Below, piece after piece: positions 62,861-64,000 of a stretch of DNA of 64,000 nucleotides (its first letter is position 1; every line of letters starts with the position of its first letter). The stretch spans positions 3,100,001-3,164,000 of the forward strand of contig NZ_CP108067.1 in assembly GCF_036178145.1 (NCBI RefSeq), written 5' to 3'. The notes below the pieces were generated by a model, which worked only from the letters and a program-made list of their open reading frames with translations, was not told the DNA's origin and did not search any database. Position numbers and translations under genes: made by a program. The stretch comes from Streptomyces sp. NBC_00273 (GTDB lineage: Bacteria; Actinomycetota; Actinomycetes; Streptomycetales; Streptomycetaceae).

Positions 62861-64000
62861 CGACCCTGCGCGTCCACGACTACCGTTCCGACACGCTGCC
62901 GCTGCTCACCGAGGGGGCGCTGCCCCTGGTCGCCGGTCTCGCCGCCGACCCGGCGCTGGACGTGTGCTTCCCGACCCGGCACTGGGACGGCGGCCCCCAC
63001 CTGGCCCTGCACCTGGGCCACGCGGCCCCTGCCGCCGACGTCCTGGCACGGGCCCGCCGACGGCTCTCCGCCGCTGCCGGACACGGCCGTGCCTGGACGC
63101 CCGAGGAGTACGCGCGCCGGGCCGGCGCACTCGCCCGGGCCGAGGGCGTGGCGGTCCGCCACGAGTTGCCCCACCCGCACGGGTCGGTGCTCGTGTCCAC
63201 CGACGCCGTGGTACCGGGCCCGGTGCAGGTCGTGCGGCACCGGTTCCTGACCGCGCTCGCCCGTGAGCTGGCGGGCCTGCTGCCCGCAGACCCGGCGGCC
63301 GCGCGGTCCAGGGCCCCCGGCACCGCGCTGCGCTGGATGGCGGCGCTGGCGGCCTCGTACCCCGGGGGCGCGCGGTTCGGATCCCTGTCGTTCCGCTCCC
63401 ACACCGAGGCGTTCCTCGCCTCCCGGACCGACGGCGAAGAACTGCGGGCCCGTTTCGCCGCCGCGGCGCAGCGGTACGCGCCGCAGACCGGGCAGCTGGT
63501 CGACAGCGCCCTGTACCGGCCCGAGGAGCTACCCGGGTACGCCGCCTGCGCCACCGCGCTCGCCGAACTGCTCGACCCGCGGCTGCACGGGGACCTGGAG
63601 GACGTGCTCGGGGGCCGGGTCGGCCCCGCCGAGGCAGACCCGCACGCGGGTGGCCCGGACGCGGGTGGCCCGGACGCGGGTCGTCCGGACGCGGGTCGTC
63701 CGGACGCGGGTCGTCCGGACGCGGGTCGTCCGGACGCGGGTCGTCCGGACGCGGGTCGTCCGGACGCGGGTCGTCCGGACGCGGGTCGTCCGGACGCGGG
63801 TCGTCCGGACACCGACAGTGCACCGAGCGCCTTCCACCGGCGGCTCGCCGAACTGGGCTTCGGCGAGCGCACACCGCCGGCCTTCCAGGCGTACCGCGTG
63901 CTCGTGAACTGGCTCTACGAGGCCCTGCAATGGCTCGGCGTCACTCCGATCAACCGATACCTGTACTGCCACTGCCTGGCCCACGCCGTCGACGAGCGGC
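62854..64000 (+). CDS. Thiopeptide-type elimination/cyclisation protein (TbtC/TbtD, SpaB_C-like), partial
   Basis: At least 382 residues, truncated by the window end. TRHWDGGPHLALHLGHAA is the conserved block of the SpaB_C/thiopep_ocin domain, and FQAYRVLVNWLYEALQWLGVTPINRYLYCHCLAHAVDER matches its C-terminal half. In thiomuracin-type clusters such stand-alone domains either eliminate glutamate to give dehydroalanine or, in the paralogous form, catalyse the [4+2] ring closure; sequence alone does not decide. GTG start overlaps the dehydratase stop by 7 bp, with GAGGAGG upstream. A tandem repeat splits the protein at residues about 265-320. Confidence 0.8.
   Translation, partial: MLTTLRVHDYRSDTLPLLTEGALPLVAGLAADPALDVCFPTRHWDGGPHLALHLGHAAPAADVLARARRRLSAAAGHGRAWTPEEYARRAGALARAEGVAVRHELPHPHGSVLVSTDAVVPGPVQVVRHRFLTALARELAGLLPADPAAARSRAPGTALRWMAALAASYPGGARFGSLSFRSHTEAFLASRTDGEELRARFAAAAQRYAPQTGQLVDSALYRPEELPGYAACATALAELLDPRLHGDLEDVLGGRVGPAEADPHAGGPDAGGPDAGRPDAGRPDAGRPDAGRPDAGRPDAGRPDAGRPDAGRPDAGRPDTDSAPSAFHRRLAELGFGERTPPAFQAYRVLVNWLYEALQWLGVTPINRYLYCHCLAHAVDER
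63646..63810 (+). repeat. In-frame 15-bp tandem repeat in the SpaB_C-like gene
   Basis: Eleven 15-bp units encode (A-G-G-P-D)2 then (A-G-R-P-D)9; units 3-11 are identical at the base level, implying recent expansion by slippage or recombination. Confidence 0.95.

Noticed and set aside
63646..63810. CRISPR-like array
   Set aside because: Tandem 15-bp units without spacers, in frame within a gene.

Overview
The base composition (very high G+C, strong GC bias at third codon positions, GTG/TTG starts, ATGA/GTGA-coupled genes) and the gene content indicate a Streptomyces chromosome. Typical markers are PaaX/ROK/XRE regulators, a HATPase_c_2 anti-sigma-like protein, a SepF-like protein, F420/LLM enzymes and a DmdR/IdeR-type iron box. 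No tRNA, rRNA, CRISPR array or intact mobile element was seen. Only a remnant of an IS5-like transposase is present, near 59.4 kb. All assignments come from reading motifs in the sequence; no database search was run.

Layout. 0-7 kb: the end of a D-amino-acid/glycine-oxidase-like flavoenzyme, a secreted M9 collagenase, an M24 Xaa-Pro peptidase, and a LysR regulator divergent from an SDR-tautomerase pair. 7-17 kb: an aromatic acyl-CoA catabolic cluster (RidA, acyl-CoA dehydrogenase, benzoate/2-aminobenzoate-CoA ligase, PaaX regulator, bifunctional aminobenzoyl-CoA monooxygenase/reductase, enoyl-CoA hydratase). Its promoters share a 13-bp operator-like motif. The cluster is interrupted by unrelated small genes: a membrane protein, a GNAT, a SoxR-box-controlled NTF2-like gene and a frameshifted secreted protein. 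17-21 kb: an anti-sigma-like ATPase and arginine deiminase pathway genes arcA/arcB. 21-25 kb: the bacterial RNA repair pair Pnkp-Hen1. 25-32 kb: homocysteine methyltransferase, an F420 enzyme, small conserved proteins, an ATPase-MazG pair, a SepF-like protein, and an iron-box-controlled DUF2470 gene.

32-41 kb: an eight-gene sulfonate/taurine operon on the minus strand (TauD-like dioxygenase, SsuE-like reductase, SsuA/B/C transporter, LLM monooxygenase, AprA-like flavoprotein, 2x[4Fe-4S] ferredoxin), with a ROK regulator divergent after a 1.1-kb non-coding stretch. 43-48 kb: methylmalonyl-CoA mutase mutA-mutB-meaB. 48-50 kb: asparaginase divergent from an Lrp/AsnC regulator across a repeat-rich spacer. 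50-54.5 kb: a decayed stretch (kinase, ketosynthase III and aldo-keto reductase remnants, a Nudix gene with a 4-bp duplication) around an MFS efflux pump and its TetR repressor.

54.8-58.9 kb: a tightly coupled XRE regulator / ImmA-IrrE metallopeptidase / seven-helix membrane protein / cytochrome P450 cassette with a small convergent protein. 59.8 kb to the end: the start of a thiopeptide-like RiPP cluster. It has a 50-residue precursor too short for ordinary ORF calling, a strong attenuator-like hairpin, a LanB-type glutamylating dehydratase and a partial elimination/cyclisation-type protein, both carrying in-frame minisatellites. The two regions most likely to hold undescribed biology are the XRE-IrrE-membrane-P450 cassette and this RiPP locus.
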